Source of the DNA: Sinomonas gamaensis
GTDB taxonomy: Bacteria > Actinomycetota > Actinomycetes > Actinomycetales > Micrococcaceae
Assembly: GCF_005876955.1 (NCBI RefSeq)
Contig: NZ_SSCL01000008.1
Coordinates: 1-64,000, forward strand
Direction of reading: 5' to 3'
Length of the DNA stretch: 64,000 bases
The notes under the pieces: generated by a model
What the model saw: the letters and a program-made list of their open reading frames with translations, nothing else
Told to the model about the DNA's origin: nothing
Database searches by the model: none
Part shown: in pieces, positions 53,466 through 63,832 of the stretch
How the letters are laid out: each line of letters starts with the position of its first letter
Numbering within the stretch: position 1 is the first letter of the stretch
Position numbers and translations under genes: made by a program

Positions 53466-54560
53466 CTAACGGCCCAGCGCCGCCCGCACGGACGGCCACG
53501 ACTTGAGGACCCGCAGCACGTCCTCGTTGGTCTCGTGCGCGAGGGCGGTCTCGTAGGACGTGTTGAGGACGTCGTCGAGCGCCACGCGCCGGCCGAGCGA
53601 CGCGCTCTGCACGGCGGCTTCGACCATGGCGAGGCTCATGACGTTGGCGTGCACCTCGCCCATGGGCGTTGCGCCGGTCCGAACCGCGGCGACGAATTCC
53701 CGCAGCGATCCCGCGATCGTCTCGCCGGGATCATCGAACGAGCGGACGACGGCGGCCTCGGCTTGGTTGGGCAGATCCGCCGTCGGCTCGTGGTCACCGT
53801 CCCACAGAACGGTCCCCCTCTCCCCTGAGACCCGCCACGACCCATTCCACGACGTCTCTGCGCCCGGGCTGCACCAGCTCCCGTTGAACACGAACCGCGC
53901 GCCGCCGGCCATCTCGAACGTCGCCGTCGCGGCCGCGTTACCCGCGTACCAGCTCCAGGCAGGGTTGAACTCCTCGCACAGCACCGAGACGGGGTCCGCG
54001 TCCAGCAGGAAGCGGGCCATGTCGAACTGGTGGATGGCCATGTCGAGCAGCAGGGGGCTCGCCATCTCCTCGCGGAACCCGCCGAAGTGCGGCGCCTTGA
54101 AGAAGTCCACGGACAGGACGCCGACGCGCCCCAGCGCCGACGCCTGCGCCTTCGCCGCGAACAGGTGCTTGTTGTACCGGCGGGACTGGCTCACCATGAA
54201 CAGCTTCCCGGTCAGCTCGGCGCACGCCGCAAGCGAGAGCCCCTCCGCAACCGTCGACGCGACCGGCTTCTCCCCGAGCACCGGGAATCCGGCGAGGAGC
54301 GCCGCCGTCGTCACCGGGTGGTGGGCGGCGGGGATGGTGACGTTGACGATCGCCTCAGCGCCGACAGCGCGCGCGAGGTCGACGGCGTCGGGGCCCACGG
54401 GCAGGTCAGACCGCCCGAGCTCCGCGGCGGCTGCCTCGGCGGCAGGGACGGCGAGGTCGGCAATCCCGGCGAGTTCGACGTCGTCGTTCGCTTCAACGTT
54501 GCGCAGCCACGCGCGGCCCATCGAGCCGGCCCCGACAACAACCACCCGCAGCGCGCTCAT
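53466..54560 (-). CDS. Gfo/Idh/MocA-family oxidoreductase (ThuB-like)
   Basis: A 364-aa NAD(P)-dependent dehydrogenase. The N-terminal Rossmann fold [20 protein letters not shown] is followed by GEKPVAS, the family's catalytic E-K-P motif, and [21 protein letters not shown]. With ThuA just upstream it resembles the ThuA-ThuB pair of rhizobia, where the two enzymes oxidise trehalose-like disaccharides to 3-keto forms. ATG 54560 is preferred to a longer start because it sits directly before the Rossmann fold and overlaps the ThuA stop region (54557). Confidence 0.85.
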   Translation of the reverse strand: MSALRVVVVGAGSMGRAWLRNVEANDDVELAGIADLAVPAAEAAAAELGRSDLPVGPDAVDLARAVGAEAIVNVTIPAAHHPVTTAALLAGFPVLGEKPVASTVAEGLSLAACAELTGKLFMVSQSRRYNKHLFAAKAQASALGRVGVLSVDFFKAPHFGGFREEMASPLLLDMAIHQFDMARFLLDADPVSVLCEEFNPAWSWYAGNAAATATFEMAGGARFVFNGSWCSPGAETSWNGSWRVSGERGTVLWDGDHEPTADLPNQAEAAVVRSFDDPGETIAGSLREFVAAVRTGATPMGEVHANVMSLAMVEAAVQSASLGRRVALDDVLNTSYETALAHETNEDVLRVLKSWPSVRAALGR

Positions 54561-55345
54561 CGGCGAGCCTCGGCGATCTCGGGAGCGGCGTGCGAATAGT
54601 CGACGCCCTTGAAGAACTCGCCCGTCTCGTACCGGAGCAGAGTGGGGTACGCGCGCTCCGGAAGGTCGGAGACCGCCCACTCGACGCCGTTCGCGATGAC
54701 GCGCCGGACGTCAGGGTGGTGGTAGACGGGGTAGTCCTGGTCGCCGGGGCTGAAGAAGAAGATCTTGCCGTGGCCGCGGCGGAAGGTGCAGCCCGAACGG
54801 AACACCTCTCCCCCGGTGAAGGAGCTGATGAAGACGAGTTCGTCGGGTGCGGGAATGTCGAAGAATTCGCCGTACATTTCCTGCGCGGGGATCTCGATGG
54901 GGTGCGGGATGCCCTGAGCGATCGGGTGCGTCGGGTTCACGGTCCACACGAGTTCGCGGTCCTGCTCGCTGCGCCACCGCAGGGTGCACGTTGTGCCCAT
55001 GAGCTTCTGGAAGATCTTCGACCAGTGGCCCGAGTGCAGCACGATCAACCCCATGCCGGAGAGGACGTGGCGGTGGACGCGCTCGACGACGTCGTCGCTC
55101 ACCTCGCGGTGGGCCATGTGGCCCCACCAGGTCAGGACGTCGGTCTCGGCGAGGACTTCCTCGGTGAGGCCGTGCTCGGGCTCGTCGAGGGTCGCGGTCC
55201 GGATGACGGCCCGCTCGCCGAGGTTCTCGCGGATTCCGTCCGCGATCGTGTTGTGCATTCCGTCGGGGTAGATCGCGGCGACGTTTTCATCCCGCAATTC
55301 GTGGCGGTATTCGCCCCAGACGGTGACGCGAATGGGTTGAGTCAT
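54557..55345 (-). CDS. thuA: ThuA-like protein (trehalose utilisation)
   Basis: A 262-aa ThuA-fold (glutamine-amidotransferase-like) protein. [40 protein letters not shown] and [17 protein letters not shown] are typical of ThuA, a partner of a Gfo/Idh/MocA dehydrogenase in disaccharide 3-keto metabolism. It overlaps the dehydrogenase gene (4 bp) and lies 12 bp after the MalG-type permease gene, all reading leftward. Confidence 0.87.
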   Translation of the reverse strand: MTQPIRVTVWGEYRHELRDENVAAIYPDGMHNTIADGIRENLGERAVIRTATLDEPEHGLTEEVLAETDVLTWWGHMAHREVSDDVVERVHRHVLSGMGLIVLHSGHWSKIFQKLMGTTCTLRWRSEQDRELVWTVNPTHPIAQGIPHPIEIPAQEMYGEFFDIPAPDELVFISSFTGGEVFRSGCTFRRGHGKIFFFSPGDQDYPVYHHPDVRRVIANGVEWAVSDLPERAYPTLLRYETGEFFKGVDYSHAAPEIAEARR

Positions 55346-55356
55346 GGATTTTCTCC

Positions 55357-56169
55357 TTATTTGACGGCGCCGGTCGCAGTGCCGGCGGCGACGAATTTCT
55401 GGGCCACCAGCAAGAGGACGACGGCGGGCAGCGAGGCGAGCACGGCCGTCGCCATCACGGCGCTCCAGTCGGTGACGTACGAGCCGATGTATTGGTAGAG
55501 GCCCAGGGTGACGGGCCGGACTGCGTCGGTGGTGGTGAGGGTGAGGGCGAACAGGAAGTCGCTCCACGCGAAGAGGAACGTGAACAGGCCCGCCGTGATG
55601 AGCGCGTTGCGGCTCACGGGGAGCACGATCGACCAGAACACCCGCGGATGCCCCGCCCCGTCCACCCGAGCGGCCTCGATGATCGAGGTGGGCATCGAGC
55701 TCATGAACGCCCGGATGATCAGGATCGCGAATGGAATCCCGTGGGAAGAATCCGCGAGGATGAGCCCGCCGATCGAATTGAGCAGACCCAGATCGTTGTA
55801 GGCGGTGTAGAGCGCATTCGCGACGACAATCCCCGGAATCATCTGGCTGATCAGGATCCCGAACAGCACGATATTCGTGCCTCGGACCTTGAAGTGGCTC
55901 AGCGCGTAGGCCGCAGGGGCCGCGATCGCGAGGCTGAACACGACGCTCCCGATGGCCACCACGAGCGAGGTGCCGAGGTTCCGGCCCTGCTGCGCTAGAG
56001 CGGTGCCGTACCCGGAGAAGTCGGGCTTGAGGGGGAACCAGGTGGCCTCGATGGTGGTGCCGTTGGGTTGGAGCGACGCGTTCACCATCCAGTAGACGGG
56101 GAACAGCATGATCGCGAGGAACAGAATTCCCAGGGCGGAATTGTGGATTCCCGTTTTGGTGAGATTCAT
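55357..56169 (-). CDS. Carbohydrate ABC transporter permease (MalG type)
   Basis: A 270-aa permease with six helices. [20 protein letters not shown] is the EAA loop that docks the ATPase. ATG 56169 is used (the frame runs further upstream but only with frame-shifted residues). It is 13 bp after the MalF-type gene. Sugar specificity is inferred only from the operon. Confidence 0.9.
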   Translation of the reverse strand: MNLTKTGIHNSALGILFLAIMLFPVYWMVNASLQPNGTTIEATWFPLKPDFSGYGTALAQQGRNLGTSLVVAIGSVVFSLAIAAPAAYALSHFKVRGTNIVLFGILISQMIPGIVVANALYTAYNDLGLLNSIGGLILADSSHGIPFAILIIRAFMSSMPTSIIEAARVDGAGHPRVFWSIVLPVSRNALITAGLFTFLFAWSDFLFALTLTTTDAVRPVTLGLYQYIGSYVTDWSAVMATAVLASLPAVVLLLVAQKFVAAGTATGAVK

Positions 56170-56182
56170 GACGCGCTTCCTC

Positions 56183-57142
56183 TCAATCTTCCACGCCCCG
56201 CCGGCTCGCCCGCAGATACACGACGGCGAACACGAGCGAAATGAGCACGAGGATATTGCCGAGCGCCGAGCCCTCCCCGAAGCGGAATTCCGCAAAGGAC
56301 AGCGCGTATGATTCGGTCGCGATGGTCTGGCTCGAGTTGGCCGGCCCTCCCCCGGTGAGGGCGAGGATGATGTCGAGGACCTTGAGCGTGTAGACCACGC
56401 CGAGGACCAGTACCACGCTCACGACCGGTCGCAGCATCGGCCACGTGACGTGGCGGAAGGCGCGCCAGCCGGTCGCGCCGTCGAGCGCCGCCGCCTCGTA
56501 GAGCTCGTCCGGGATGTCCTGGAGGCCGCCGTACAGGATGGTGACGTTGAACGGGATGCCCACCCAGATGTTCACGCCGACCACCGCGACGAGCGCGAGC
56601 GACGTGCTCGTCAGCCACGGCACCCCGGTCGGGACGACGTGCAGTGCGACGAGGAACTGGTTCAGGGCCCCGGAATCCTTGTCGAGGATCCACTTCCACA
56701 CGGCACCGGACGCGATGAGCGGCAGGAGCCACGGGAGCAGGAGCAGCGAGCGCAGCACCCCGCTGAGCGGGAACCGCTTCCGGAAGAACACCGCGAGCGC
56801 CAGCCCGATCACGAACTGCCCCGCGATCGAGCCCGCCGTGAACAACGCGGTGTTGGTCAGCGCCGTCGAGAAGATCGAGGAGCGGAGGACCTTCGCGTAG
56901 TTCTCGAACCCGACCCACGGCGCCTCGCCCGTGTAGAAGGTCGCGGTGCCGTAGTCCTGGAAGCTCATCACGAGGTTCTTCACCACGGGGTAGCCGAAGA
57001 ACAGCGCGAGGTACACGGCCGCGGGGAGCAGGAAGCCCCACTGGTACAGGGTCTCCCGGCGTAGCTTCCGCCGGCGTCGCGGAGCAGGCTCAGCCGACGC
57101 GGGAGGCCGCGTCCGCACCCGGCTGGTTGTCGCCGTCGTCAT
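56183..57142 (-). CDS. Carbohydrate ABC transporter permease (MalF type)
   Basis: A 319-aa permease with six helices after a basic N-tail (PAPRRRRKLRRETLYQWGFL). The EAA loop is DELYEAAALDGATGWRAFRH. It partners the MalG-type permease and the binding protein. No ATPase gene is present in the operon, so a shared MsmK-type ATPase elsewhere must energise it. Confidence 0.92.
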   Translation of the reverse strand: MTTATTSRVRTRPPASAEPAPRRRRKLRRETLYQWGFLLPAAVYLALFFGYPVVKNLVMSFQDYGTATFYTGEAPWVGFENYAKVLRSSIFSTALTNTALFTAGSIAGQFVIGLALAVFFRKRFPLSGVLRSLLLLPWLLPLIASGAVWKWILDKDSGALNQFLVALHVVPTGVPWLTSTSLALVAVVGVNIWVGIPFNVTILYGGLQDIPDELYEAAALDGATGWRAFRHVTWPMLRPVVSVVLVLGVVYTLKVLDIILALTGGGPANSSQTIATESYALSFAEFRFGEGSALGNILVLISLVFAVVYLRASRRGVED

Positions 57143-57143
57143 C

Positions 57144-58376
57144 TCATTGGCCGTTCTGCGCCTGCTGCAGCGCGTCGGACGGCGAGGCCTTGCCAGTCAG
57201 CGCGGTCTGGATGGCGGTGTAGATCTTGGTCGCGGCCTTGGGCCAGTCGGCGCCGAGCTCGCCGGTGCGGGCGCGGGCGGACTTGATCAGGTTGGTGAAG
57301 ACGGCGAGCTTGGGGTTCTCGGCGGAGAACTGGGCGGCGAGGGTCGTCTTGGAGGGGACGGTGTTGCGCTGCTTGGCCAGGGAGAGCTGCGTCTGGTCGG
57401 TGTTCATGCACGAGACGATCTCGGCGGCCTTGGCCTGCTTCGCCTTGTTGCCGGTCTGCGGGACGGTCCACGTCTCGCCGCCGAGCGGCGCAACTTCGGT
57501 CTGCCCGGCCGTCTTCACCGGGAGTTGCACGATGCCGTAGTTGAGGCCCTGGACCTTGTCCAGGGGCGGGATCTGCCATGGGCCGTTGACCATCATCGCG
57601 GCCTTGCCGGCCACAAACTGGTCCTTGACGTCGGCCTGCTTCCAGTTCAGGACGCCTGAGGACGCCGAGCCCGACTTCACGAGGTCGGTCCAGAGCTGGA
57701 GGGCCTCGGCCGTCTGAGGGGTGGCGATGTTCTTCTCGTCGCCGCCGTTGCTCCACATGAACGGCAGGAACTGCCACGAGCCCTCGTAGGTGGCGTTGGC
57801 GTCGAACGCGATGCCGTACTGGCCGCCCGAGGTGAGCTTCGCCGCGGCGGCCTTGAGCTCGTCCCACGTGGTGGGCGGCTGGACGCCGGCCTTGGCGAGG
57901 AGGTCCTTGTTGTAGAAGAGGGCGATCGTGTTGACCGTCGGGGCCAAGCCGTAAACCTTGCCGTTGTACGTGCCGGCTTGGAGCACGCCGTCCGCGAAGC
58001 CGTCGGTGGGGATCTTGAAATCGCTCAGCGGGGCGAGGGCACCGGTCGACGCGATCTGCTGGAGGTCGGGGTTGTCGAGCATGAGGACGTCCGGGAGGGT
58101 CTTCGACGACGCCTGCTGGAGGACCTTCTGGATGAGGGAAGCGCCGGTGATGGTCTGGCGGTCGATCGTGACGCCCGCCTTCTGGGCGCACTGGTTCAGG
58201 GCGTCGCCGATCACCGTCTTGTCCGGCTCGTTCGTGTAGTAGTCGAGCACGGAGAGGGTCTTCACGTCCCCATTCGACGACGCGCTCGTGCTGTTGCCGC
58301 AGCCGGTCAGGACCGCCGGGAGCGCGATCGCCGCAAGCGCGAGGCCAGCGCGGACGGTAAGGGAGTTTCGCTTCAT
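57144..58376 (-). CDS. Sugar ABC transporter substrate-binding lipoprotein
   Basis: A 410-aa family 1 binding protein. The signal peptide MKRNSLTVRAGLALAAIALP ends in a lipobox LTGC (Cys26), and TYEGSWQFLPFMWSNGGDEK is a typical lobe segment. It delivers a di- or oligosaccharide to the permeases. It is the first structural gene after the LacI gene on this strand, with two operator-like palindromes just upstream. Confidence 0.93.
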   Translation of the reverse strand: MKRNSLTVRAGLALAAIALPAVLTGCGNSTSASSNGDVKTLSVLDYYTNEPDKTVIGDALNQCAQKAGVTIDRQTITGASLIQKVLQQASSKTLPDVLMLDNPDLQQIASTGALAPLSDFKIPTDGFADGVLQAGTYNGKVYGLAPTVNTIALFYNKDLLAKAGVQPPTTWDELKAAAAKLTSGGQYGIAFDANATYEGSWQFLPFMWSNGGDEKNIATPQTAEALQLWTDLVKSGSASSGVLNWKQADVKDQFVAGKAAMMVNGPWQIPPLDKVQGLNYGIVQLPVKTAGQTEVAPLGGETWTVPQTGNKAKQAKAAEIVSCMNTDQTQLSLAKQRNTVPSKTTLAAQFSAENPKLAVFTNLIKSARARTGELGADWPKAATKIYTAIQTALTGKASPSDALQQAQNGQ

Positions 58377-58396
58377 TGGGGCTCCTTGTCGATTTG

Positions 58397-58422
58397 TCGA
58401 TACGTATCGACGATGCGCATCG
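58397..58422. promoter_or_regulatory. Two adjacent LacI-type operators upstream of the ABC operon
   Basis: TCGATACGTATCGA (58397-58410) and CGATGCGCATCG (58411-58422) are perfect palindromes in tandem, 20 bp upstream of the binding-protein start. A close relative precedes the regulator gene (59514-59527). Confidence 0.75.
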
Positions 58423-58457
58423 ATTGGTGCTGTTTCCTTGGTTGTGGTGGGTGGCTG

Positions 58458-59480
58458 TCAGCGCTTGGGGCGCGGACGAATAGTGCTCTTCCGGTGCTTG
58501 AAGACGGGACGGATGAGCTCCAGGGCCTCGGGAGGCCTGGACGCGGGATCGGTGAGGTCACGGACGATCATGTGAACGGCCCGGCGCGAGACCTCGTCGG
58601 GCTCGAAGCCGATGGTGGTCAGCGGGATCCGCTGCCGCTCGGCGAGGCCGTCCGAGCAATTGGCGACGACGGAAACATCGCGCCCCGGGACGAGGCCCAG
58701 GTTGGCGAGGGCTTCGACGAGGAGATCCGCATTGGCGGCTTCGGGGGCGATGAAGGCCGGAATGCCCTTCGTCCGTTCGAGTGCCTTGGCCACCGCTTTC
58801 TCCATCCCGGCGATGGTCACCCGTCCCGGGGCGTGGAGGACCTTGACGCCGACGGCGGCGCTCGCCTTGTCGACGCCGCGGTGGAACCGCTTGACGTAGT
58901 TCACGTGCCGCCGGATGACCTCGTCCTGCCAGTCCACGAGCGTCACCGTCTCGTGGCCGAGCTTCGCGAGCTCCTCGACGCACATCTGGCCGGCGAGCTC
59001 GAAGTCTGCGTCGATGCACTCGAGGCCCTCGTGCTTCTCGGGGATGCCGATGAGCACGCTCGGGACGGGGAGGTTGCGGATGACTGGGACGCGGGCGTCG
59101 TCGCCCTCGACCTGCATGATGATGAGTCCGTCGACCAACTGCTGGCCGACCACACGCTCGAGGCCCTGGGGGCCTTCGTCGTCGGTGACGAGGAGGATGT
59201 CATAGTCGCTCTGCCTCGCTGTGGCTGCGATGACGGAGATGAACTCCATGATCGAGCCCCTGTGAAGGTCGAAAACGAACGGGATCGCGAGCCCGATGAC
59301 CTGGCTCCGCCGGCTGGCAAGGGCCCTCGCACCGGCGTTCGGCTGGAACGCGAGCTGCGCCATGGCGTCCTCGACGCGCTTGCGGGTCTTCTCGGAGATC
59401 GGCCGACGGCCGCTCATCACGTAGGAGACGGTGCTCTGGGAGACGCCCGCGAGACGGGCCACGTCTTTGCTGGTCGGCAT
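58458..59480 (-). CDS. LacI-family regulator of the ThuA-type operon
   Basis: A 340-aa repressor. The HTH TSKDVARLAGVSQSTVSYVM is followed by the hinge FQPNAGARALASRRSQVIGL and a sugar-binding domain. GAGGAGG (59487-59493) precedes ATG 59480. It probably binds the TCGATRCGYATCGA-like palindromes before its own gene and before the transporter genes, so autoregulation and operon control are both likely. Confidence 0.92.
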   Translation of the reverse strand: MPTSKDVARLAGVSQSTVSYVMSGRRPISEKTRKRVEDAMAQLAFQPNAGARALASRRSQVIGLAIPFVFDLHRGSIMEFISVIAATARQSDYDILLVTDDEGPQGLERVVGQQLVDGLIIMQVEGDDARVPVIRNLPVPSVLIGIPEKHEGLECIDADFELAGQMCVEELAKLGHETVTLVDWQDEVIRRHVNYVKRFHRGVDKASAAVGVKVLHAPGRVTIAGMEKAVAKALERTKGIPAFIAPEAANADLLVEALANLGLVPGRDVSVVANCSDGLAERQRIPLTTIGFEPDEVSRRAVHMIVRDLTDPASRPPEALELIRPVFKHRKSTIRPRPKR

Positions 59481-59513
59481 CGGTCACCTCCTCGTGCTCG
59501 TCGAACCGCATCG

Positions 59514-59527
59514 TCGATGCGTATCGA
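59514..59527. promoter_or_regulatory. Operator in the LacI gene's own promoter
   Basis: TCGATGCGTATCGA (one central mismatch) lies 34 bp upstream of the regulator ATG. On the minus strand TTGCCC and CATACT (17-bp spacer) sit just before it, so the site would cover the transcription start. Confidence 0.6.
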
Positions 59528-59893
59528 GGATGAGTATGGCATAGGTCACAGCGGAGGGCAAGGGTGAGCTTCAAACCAGCAAATGCACAATCGTTCGCCC
59601 TAGTCACAAGTTGGAATTTCCATACGGCCGACAGCACGACGAGTTGCCCCTAGTTGCTGCCGTCGACAAGATAAGAGATCAAGGGCGAAGGACAGAATTA
59701 TGCCGTCATCCCCCTTAACGCCTCTGCTCAAAGAAGTCACGAAGAGGCGCTTGTCCGGCCTCAGCGAATCGCGAAGAGCCATGGGTGGCCTCGGGCGCAT
59801 GCCGTTCACCTAAAGGGGTTTAGGCCGGGGCGGTTGACGGGCAGCGGTGCCACCGTCGCAGAGGGCGATGGAGCTGGTCAACGCTAGCCCGAG
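59528..59893. other. Intergenic boundary region of lower G+C
   Basis: I see no gene, tRNA, integrase or attachment repeat here. Small open frames lack ribosome-binding sites or recognisable domains. The composition changes here from high G+C (left) to the lower G+C of the defence-like genes. Confidence 0.5.
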
Positions 59894-62842
59894 CTATTGA
59901 GCAGGCTGATCCACTACCACCTCATCTGGTTTGGCAGAGTTGATTACGGTCCACTGGATGAGGTTGCTCCGGGGTACCGCCTTTGCAGGCACGGCAATGG
60001 AGATGAGTCCAGCGAGTTCCCCGCGATCGACCGGCTTCGTCGCGTCGTCTGGATCTCGGTCGGGAACCACGGAGATAAGGACAACGCCACGCGTCGACGA
60101 TTCGCCGAGCGGAGCGACTGGCTGGCCGAGAGCGATGGGCCTTGCGGCAGCCCGGTGTTTGCGGTCGGACCCGACGAAGTCGATGCGCCCTGCCCGCCGC
60201 TTCCTTTTGACGATTGAGATCTCGCCACCGAGCTCCGCAAGGTAGAACTGGCGTCCTTCCATGTTCGGCCAGGTCCACACAACGGCCCAGTCCGTAATCT
60301 TCTTGTCATCCGTCGCCTTCTTAATGAACCCTCGGAACGCCTTGATGTTGGCCTCATACTCGGGATGCCAGGCGAGCTTGCCAAACAGCTGAAGAAATTC
60401 GTCGGCGCCGATAAGGCCGACCCGTGCTCGCTGCTGCAACCCCGACTTGCCGTCGAGCTCGTAGGGAAGCATGACCTCAGTTTTGGCATGCGTGAGGAGT
60501 GGCACGACAACATCGTCGAAGTTCTTGCGGTTCTTCTCGCTGCCGCGTTCTGGCAGCCCGTAGAGGTCTTGGATGTCCGTCGGGGCCTTATTGGCAATGA
60601 CGGCATTCCACATCTTGTTGCGAGCCGTTGGCTTGAGCCACGGGAGGTGCTGGCTGACGAGGGGCGGAATCTGCCGCGGCTCGAGCAAGGGCATGCCGTT
60701 CTCGTCGAAGCCAGCGTACTGACTGAGCTCATCACGGAAGGCCTCCTCGTCCATGAGCAACGCCTCGAAGGCCTCAAAAAGATCGACTTGGGCATCGCGC
60801 CGAATGTAGAGCCGAACGAGGTCCTGGTACCCCGGCCTGAAGCCGAACCAGCGGCCAGCCTGCATCAGCGTGTCGGCTTGGCCAGCCTTCCGCCGGAAGT
60901 AGGAAATTGTGAGCCCCTCGACGGTGAACCCTCGGCTCAACTGCGTTCCGCCGATCAGAATGCGCCAGACCTTGTCCGCCTCGAAGTCGAGCTTCTTCTG
61001 CTGGGCCTGGATCTCCTTGTCGGAGTTCACGATGAGTAGCGGGTCCCCGTCGATTGTGATCTCTGCGAGTGCTACTCCGATGAATGGCTTGAGCTCGTCG
61101 AACGAAGTTGGGATTGGAGCACCGCTGGCGGCCCGCGCTTTCATGACCGGCAGAAAATCATTGTCATAGAGCTTCTGAAGACGAGCAAAGCCTTCGGACG
61201 AGGTGAACTGCGTCTTGCTCCAGAGGGAGCGGACATCGGCGGCGGTGTCCGCGTGCTCGTCCTTCTTAACCGACTCATGCACCAGCATGGTGTGATGCCG
61301 GTAGGTGATGTCCGAGTTAGCCTCGCGGTACTTTTTGATGGCACCTGACAGGACCCATGCGTCGAGTGCTTCCCGGAGCTCTTCGATTCGACGATCCGGA
61401 TCATTGCCCACATCGCCGACGAGGGGCCGGATGTGGGCCAGCTCGTTCGAGTTGGCGACAGTCTTCTCCTCGTCATCCCAGCGCTTGCCGACGTCGTGGA
61501 ACTCCTGGACCCCCATGTAGCCTGGCGGTCGGTGCAGCGAGAGGACGAAGTCCGCCGGGAATAGATCGCGCTCATCGTCGGGATCGACGAATACGTTTGC
61601 GAACGGCGTCGCCGTGTACCCGACGTACTGGGCCCGTGGGCAGATCTCGAGGATCTCGGTGATGAGCTGGTTAATCGTCGTCCGCTTGCGATTCTCGGTT
61701 GAGCCCTTCTTCCACTTCGCGGGGTTGGTGGTGTCCACCGAGGCCTGATCGGACTCGTCGTCGATGATCAGGACGGGCAACTCGGCGAGATCGTTCTTGA
61801 GCGGCTTCAAGTCCTGGATCAGCTTCTTCAGCGGCGCGGGATTCTTCTTGATGACCGCGACGTATGCGCCCGAGTGGAAGAGATTCTCTTCGTCATTGAG
61901 CGGCTTTTGCTTGTTCTTTCGCGCAAACTTGAGTTTGGTCATTGCCTGGGGAAGACGCTTATAGTCGCTGCGGTGGCTTGTCACGCGAGCGATCTCGACT
62001 ACACCAGGCAGCGTGAGCGCGTCACCGTGCTTGACGAAGCGCTCTGCCTTCCATTCCTCGTCTTGCTGATAGTCGAGTTCCTTGGCCACCGCGGGATCGG
62101 TCGGATCCTGGCCCGCCAAGATGTTCTCGACACCCATGAGCTCCATGTCCATTCGACGCTGAGTCTGGGCGCGTAGGATCTCGATCGTCCCTGTAAGGAC
62201 GATGATCAGTCGGTAGCCAGCGTCGATTGCCTTCGCTATGACGCCCGTGAAGTTTGCAGTCTTCCCGCTCTGCACGTAGCCCACGACTAAGCCCTTGGTC
62301 TGCTTGGCTTCAGGTCGTGTTGGGCGACTCAGACGCTCGATGACCTCCGTCGTCGTCCCATCGAGCGACGAGATAGACGAGGCTGGCCACTTCTTGACGT
62401 CGCGGAGGTAGGCCTCATAGTCGTCCCAGTAAACGCTGGTGCGTAAGTTCCGCTCGGCCGGATACCACGGTTCGAACACCTTCGAGATGACGACGGCGGG
62501 GATCTCGAAGACTTCAACCCGTGCCGTAAACGCGGCGGCCACTTCTGTGGAGAGGCTGAGGCCAGCATAGATTGCTGCGCGACGCTCCTTGGTTCGCGGC
62601 GCCGTGGCGAGGCCTTCGAGATCCTCGTCTTGGTTGTCCCACTTCGCCAGCGCCATCCGGGCTTGAGTCAAAGCCGGCTCGTTCTCGTCCGCCTCCCGGA
62701 TGAACGCAGCGAGATCTTCTTCACTGACGTCCGTCCCCGCCAGCGCCGCAAGCAGGGGCCCCAGCGGCGTGGGTTGCTGGTTCTTCAGGGCGACGAAGAC
62801 GTTGGTCAGGGCGTCTGCCCAGGCGGGGCGTTGTTCGGTCAC
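59894..62842 (-). CDS. Z1-domain superfamily II helicase-like protein
   Basis: A 982-aa protein. A P-loop in LVVGYVQSGKTANFTGVIAK (about 192-211) and an acidic VLIIDDESDQASVDTTN segment form a superfamily II-like ATPase core. The Z1 domain core, ILIGGTQLSRGFTVEGLTI and TLMQAGRWFGFRPGYQDLVR, occupies about 640-690. Z1 proteins occur in predicted restriction-type systems together with a PD-(D/E)XK nuclease, a MutL/MORC-like GHKL ATPase and sometimes a methylase. GTG 62842 starts 6 bp after the nuclease stop. Its G+C is visibly below the window average, suggesting horizontal acquisition. Confidence 0.9.
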   Translation of the reverse strand: MTEQRPAWADALTNVFVALKNQQPTPLGPLLAALAGTDVSEEDLAAFIREADENEPALTQARMALAKWDNQDEDLEGLATAPRTKERRAAIYAGLSLSTEVAAAFTARVEVFEIPAVVISKVFEPWYPAERNLRTSVYWDDYEAYLRDVKKWPASSISSLDGTTTEVIERLSRPTRPEAKQTKGLVVGYVQSGKTANFTGVIAKAIDAGYRLIIVLTGTIEILRAQTQRRMDMELMGVENILAGQDPTDPAVAKELDYQQDEEWKAERFVKHGDALTLPGVVEIARVTSHRSDYKRLPQAMTKLKFARKNKQKPLNDEENLFHSGAYVAVIKKNPAPLKKLIQDLKPLKNDLAELPVLIIDDESDQASVDTTNPAKWKKGSTENRKRTTINQLITEILEICPRAQYVGYTATPFANVFVDPDDERDLFPADFVLSLHRPPGYMGVQEFHDVGKRWDDEEKTVANSNELAHIRPLVGDVGNDPDRRIEELREALDAWVLSGAIKKYREANSDITYRHHTMLVHESVKKDEHADTAADVRSLWSKTQFTSSEGFARLQKLYDNDFLPVMKARAASGAPIPTSFDELKPFIGVALAEITIDGDPLLIVNSDKEIQAQQKKLDFEADKVWRILIGGTQLSRGFTVEGLTISYFRRKAGQADTLMQAGRWFGFRPGYQDLVRLYIRRDAQVDLFEAFEALLMDEEAFRDELSQYAGFDENGMPLLEPRQIPPLVSQHLPWLKPTARNKMWNAVIANKAPTDIQDLYGLPERGSEKNRKNFDDVVVPLLTHAKTEVMLPYELDGKSGLQQRARVGLIGADEFLQLFGKLAWHPEYEANIKAFRGFIKKATDDKKITDWAVVWTWPNMEGRQFYLAELGGEISIVKRKRRAGRIDFVGSDRKHRAAARPIALGQPVAPLGESSTRGVVLISVVPDRDPDDATKPVDRGELAGLISIAVPAKAVPRSNLIQWTVINSAKPDEVVVDQPAQ

Positions 62843-62848
62843 GTTCGT

Positions 62849-63832
62849 TCAACTCTCTTTCGACTCTACGAATCCGGAGATGGGTTCGGGAAGTGGGTCA
62901 GGGTGCAGGTCCGTCAGGTCCACTCTGTAAGAGACTTCCGACACGAGTGCGAAGTTAGGGACGACTGGAGCCACAAGATCGGTGGTCATCGCAGGAAAGC
63001 CGTTCTTCACGTCGTAGGCGCGTGGCTGAGAACGAAGCGCCCAGAACGTCGGATACAGGTCCGCATCGTCGTCCTGCCAGCCGAAGCTCGCTAGCATCGC
63101 ATCGGTCGCGACCCGATGTCCACCGGCGATCTTCCGGACGTGAGCGATAACCTGCGGAAGGGTTCGTCCCCCCTCTGGGGCAGTTCGAGTGAGCTGAATC
63201 GACAACACGCTGAGCGAAACACCCCGCAACGGCACGAGCTGGTTGAGCCCATGGATGATGTGGTGGCGACGCTCGCTGCTGGTCGTCTTCACCTCGATGT
63301 GAATCGAATCGAAAGTGAAGTCGTGCTCTTCTGACAACGGCCCCTGCCAAGCGACAGTCGCCGGTCCCGCGCCGATCTGATGCATGAGGAACTCCAGGAA
63401 AAGCAACTCCCCGATGAGCCCGACTTCCTTTTCAGGGGTCATCGCTCCACGGTTCGCAAACACGTTCCTGTGGCGAGCTATGCCCGCCGCAACAGCGGCC
63501 GCCAAGGGCATCTTCTCGATCTGGAGCTCATCGGCGATGGTGGCGAGCAATCCGTAGGCACCGTGCGCGCTGCCCTCAACTCTAACCGCGAGCTCGGCGA
63601 GTTCGTCATCGCCGGACGAAACCGCGCTGAAGCGGACGTTCCTAAGCTTGGCAACGTCAGGTTCAGGCGTTTCATACGGCGTCACGAGGGTGATAACGCT
63701 GTTCTTGGGGTCGAGTTGCAGACGGCAGGCCGGCTTACCCTTGATCGGAAGCACCATGGGTGCGCCGTTGTCCCACAACTCGTCGAGGGTGCTGAATGTC
63801 AGATGGCGCGCATCATCAGGGGAAATGGTCAT
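62849..63832 (-). CDS. PD-(D/E)XK motif protein (DUF4420-type nuclease)
   Basis: A 327-aa protein with a restriction-endonuclease-like core. GLIGELLFLEFLMHQIGAG gives the first Glu, EEHDFTFDSIHIEVKTTSSE provides the Asp and the E-V-K triad, and IIHGLNQL follows. This is the PD-(D/E)XK arrangement of the DUF4420 family that is found next to Z1 proteins. ATG 63832 forms an ATGA overlap with the upstream partial gene, and 6 bp separate it from the Z1 gene, so the three are one operon. It probably cleaves foreign DNA (inference). Confidence 0.88.
   Translation of the reverse strand: MTISPDDARHLTFSTLDELWDNGAPMVLPIKGKPACRLQLDPKNSVITLVTPYETPEPDVAKLRNVRFSAVSSGDDELAELAVRVEGSAHGAYGLLATIADELQIEKMPLAAAVAAGIARHRNVFANRGAMTPEKEVGLIGELLFLEFLMHQIGAGPATVAWQGPLSEEHDFTFDSIHIEVKTTSSERRHHIIHGLNQLVPLRGVSLSVLSIQLTRTAPEGGRTLPQVIAHVRKIAGGHRVATDAMLASFGWQDDDADLYPTFWALRSQPRAYDVKNGFPAMTTDLVAPVVPNFALVSEVSYRVDLTDLHPDPLPEPISGFVESKES

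Noticed and set aside
59600-59809. 69-aa minus-strand ORF in the LacI-Z1 gap
   Set aside because: No ribosome-binding site or recognisable feature.
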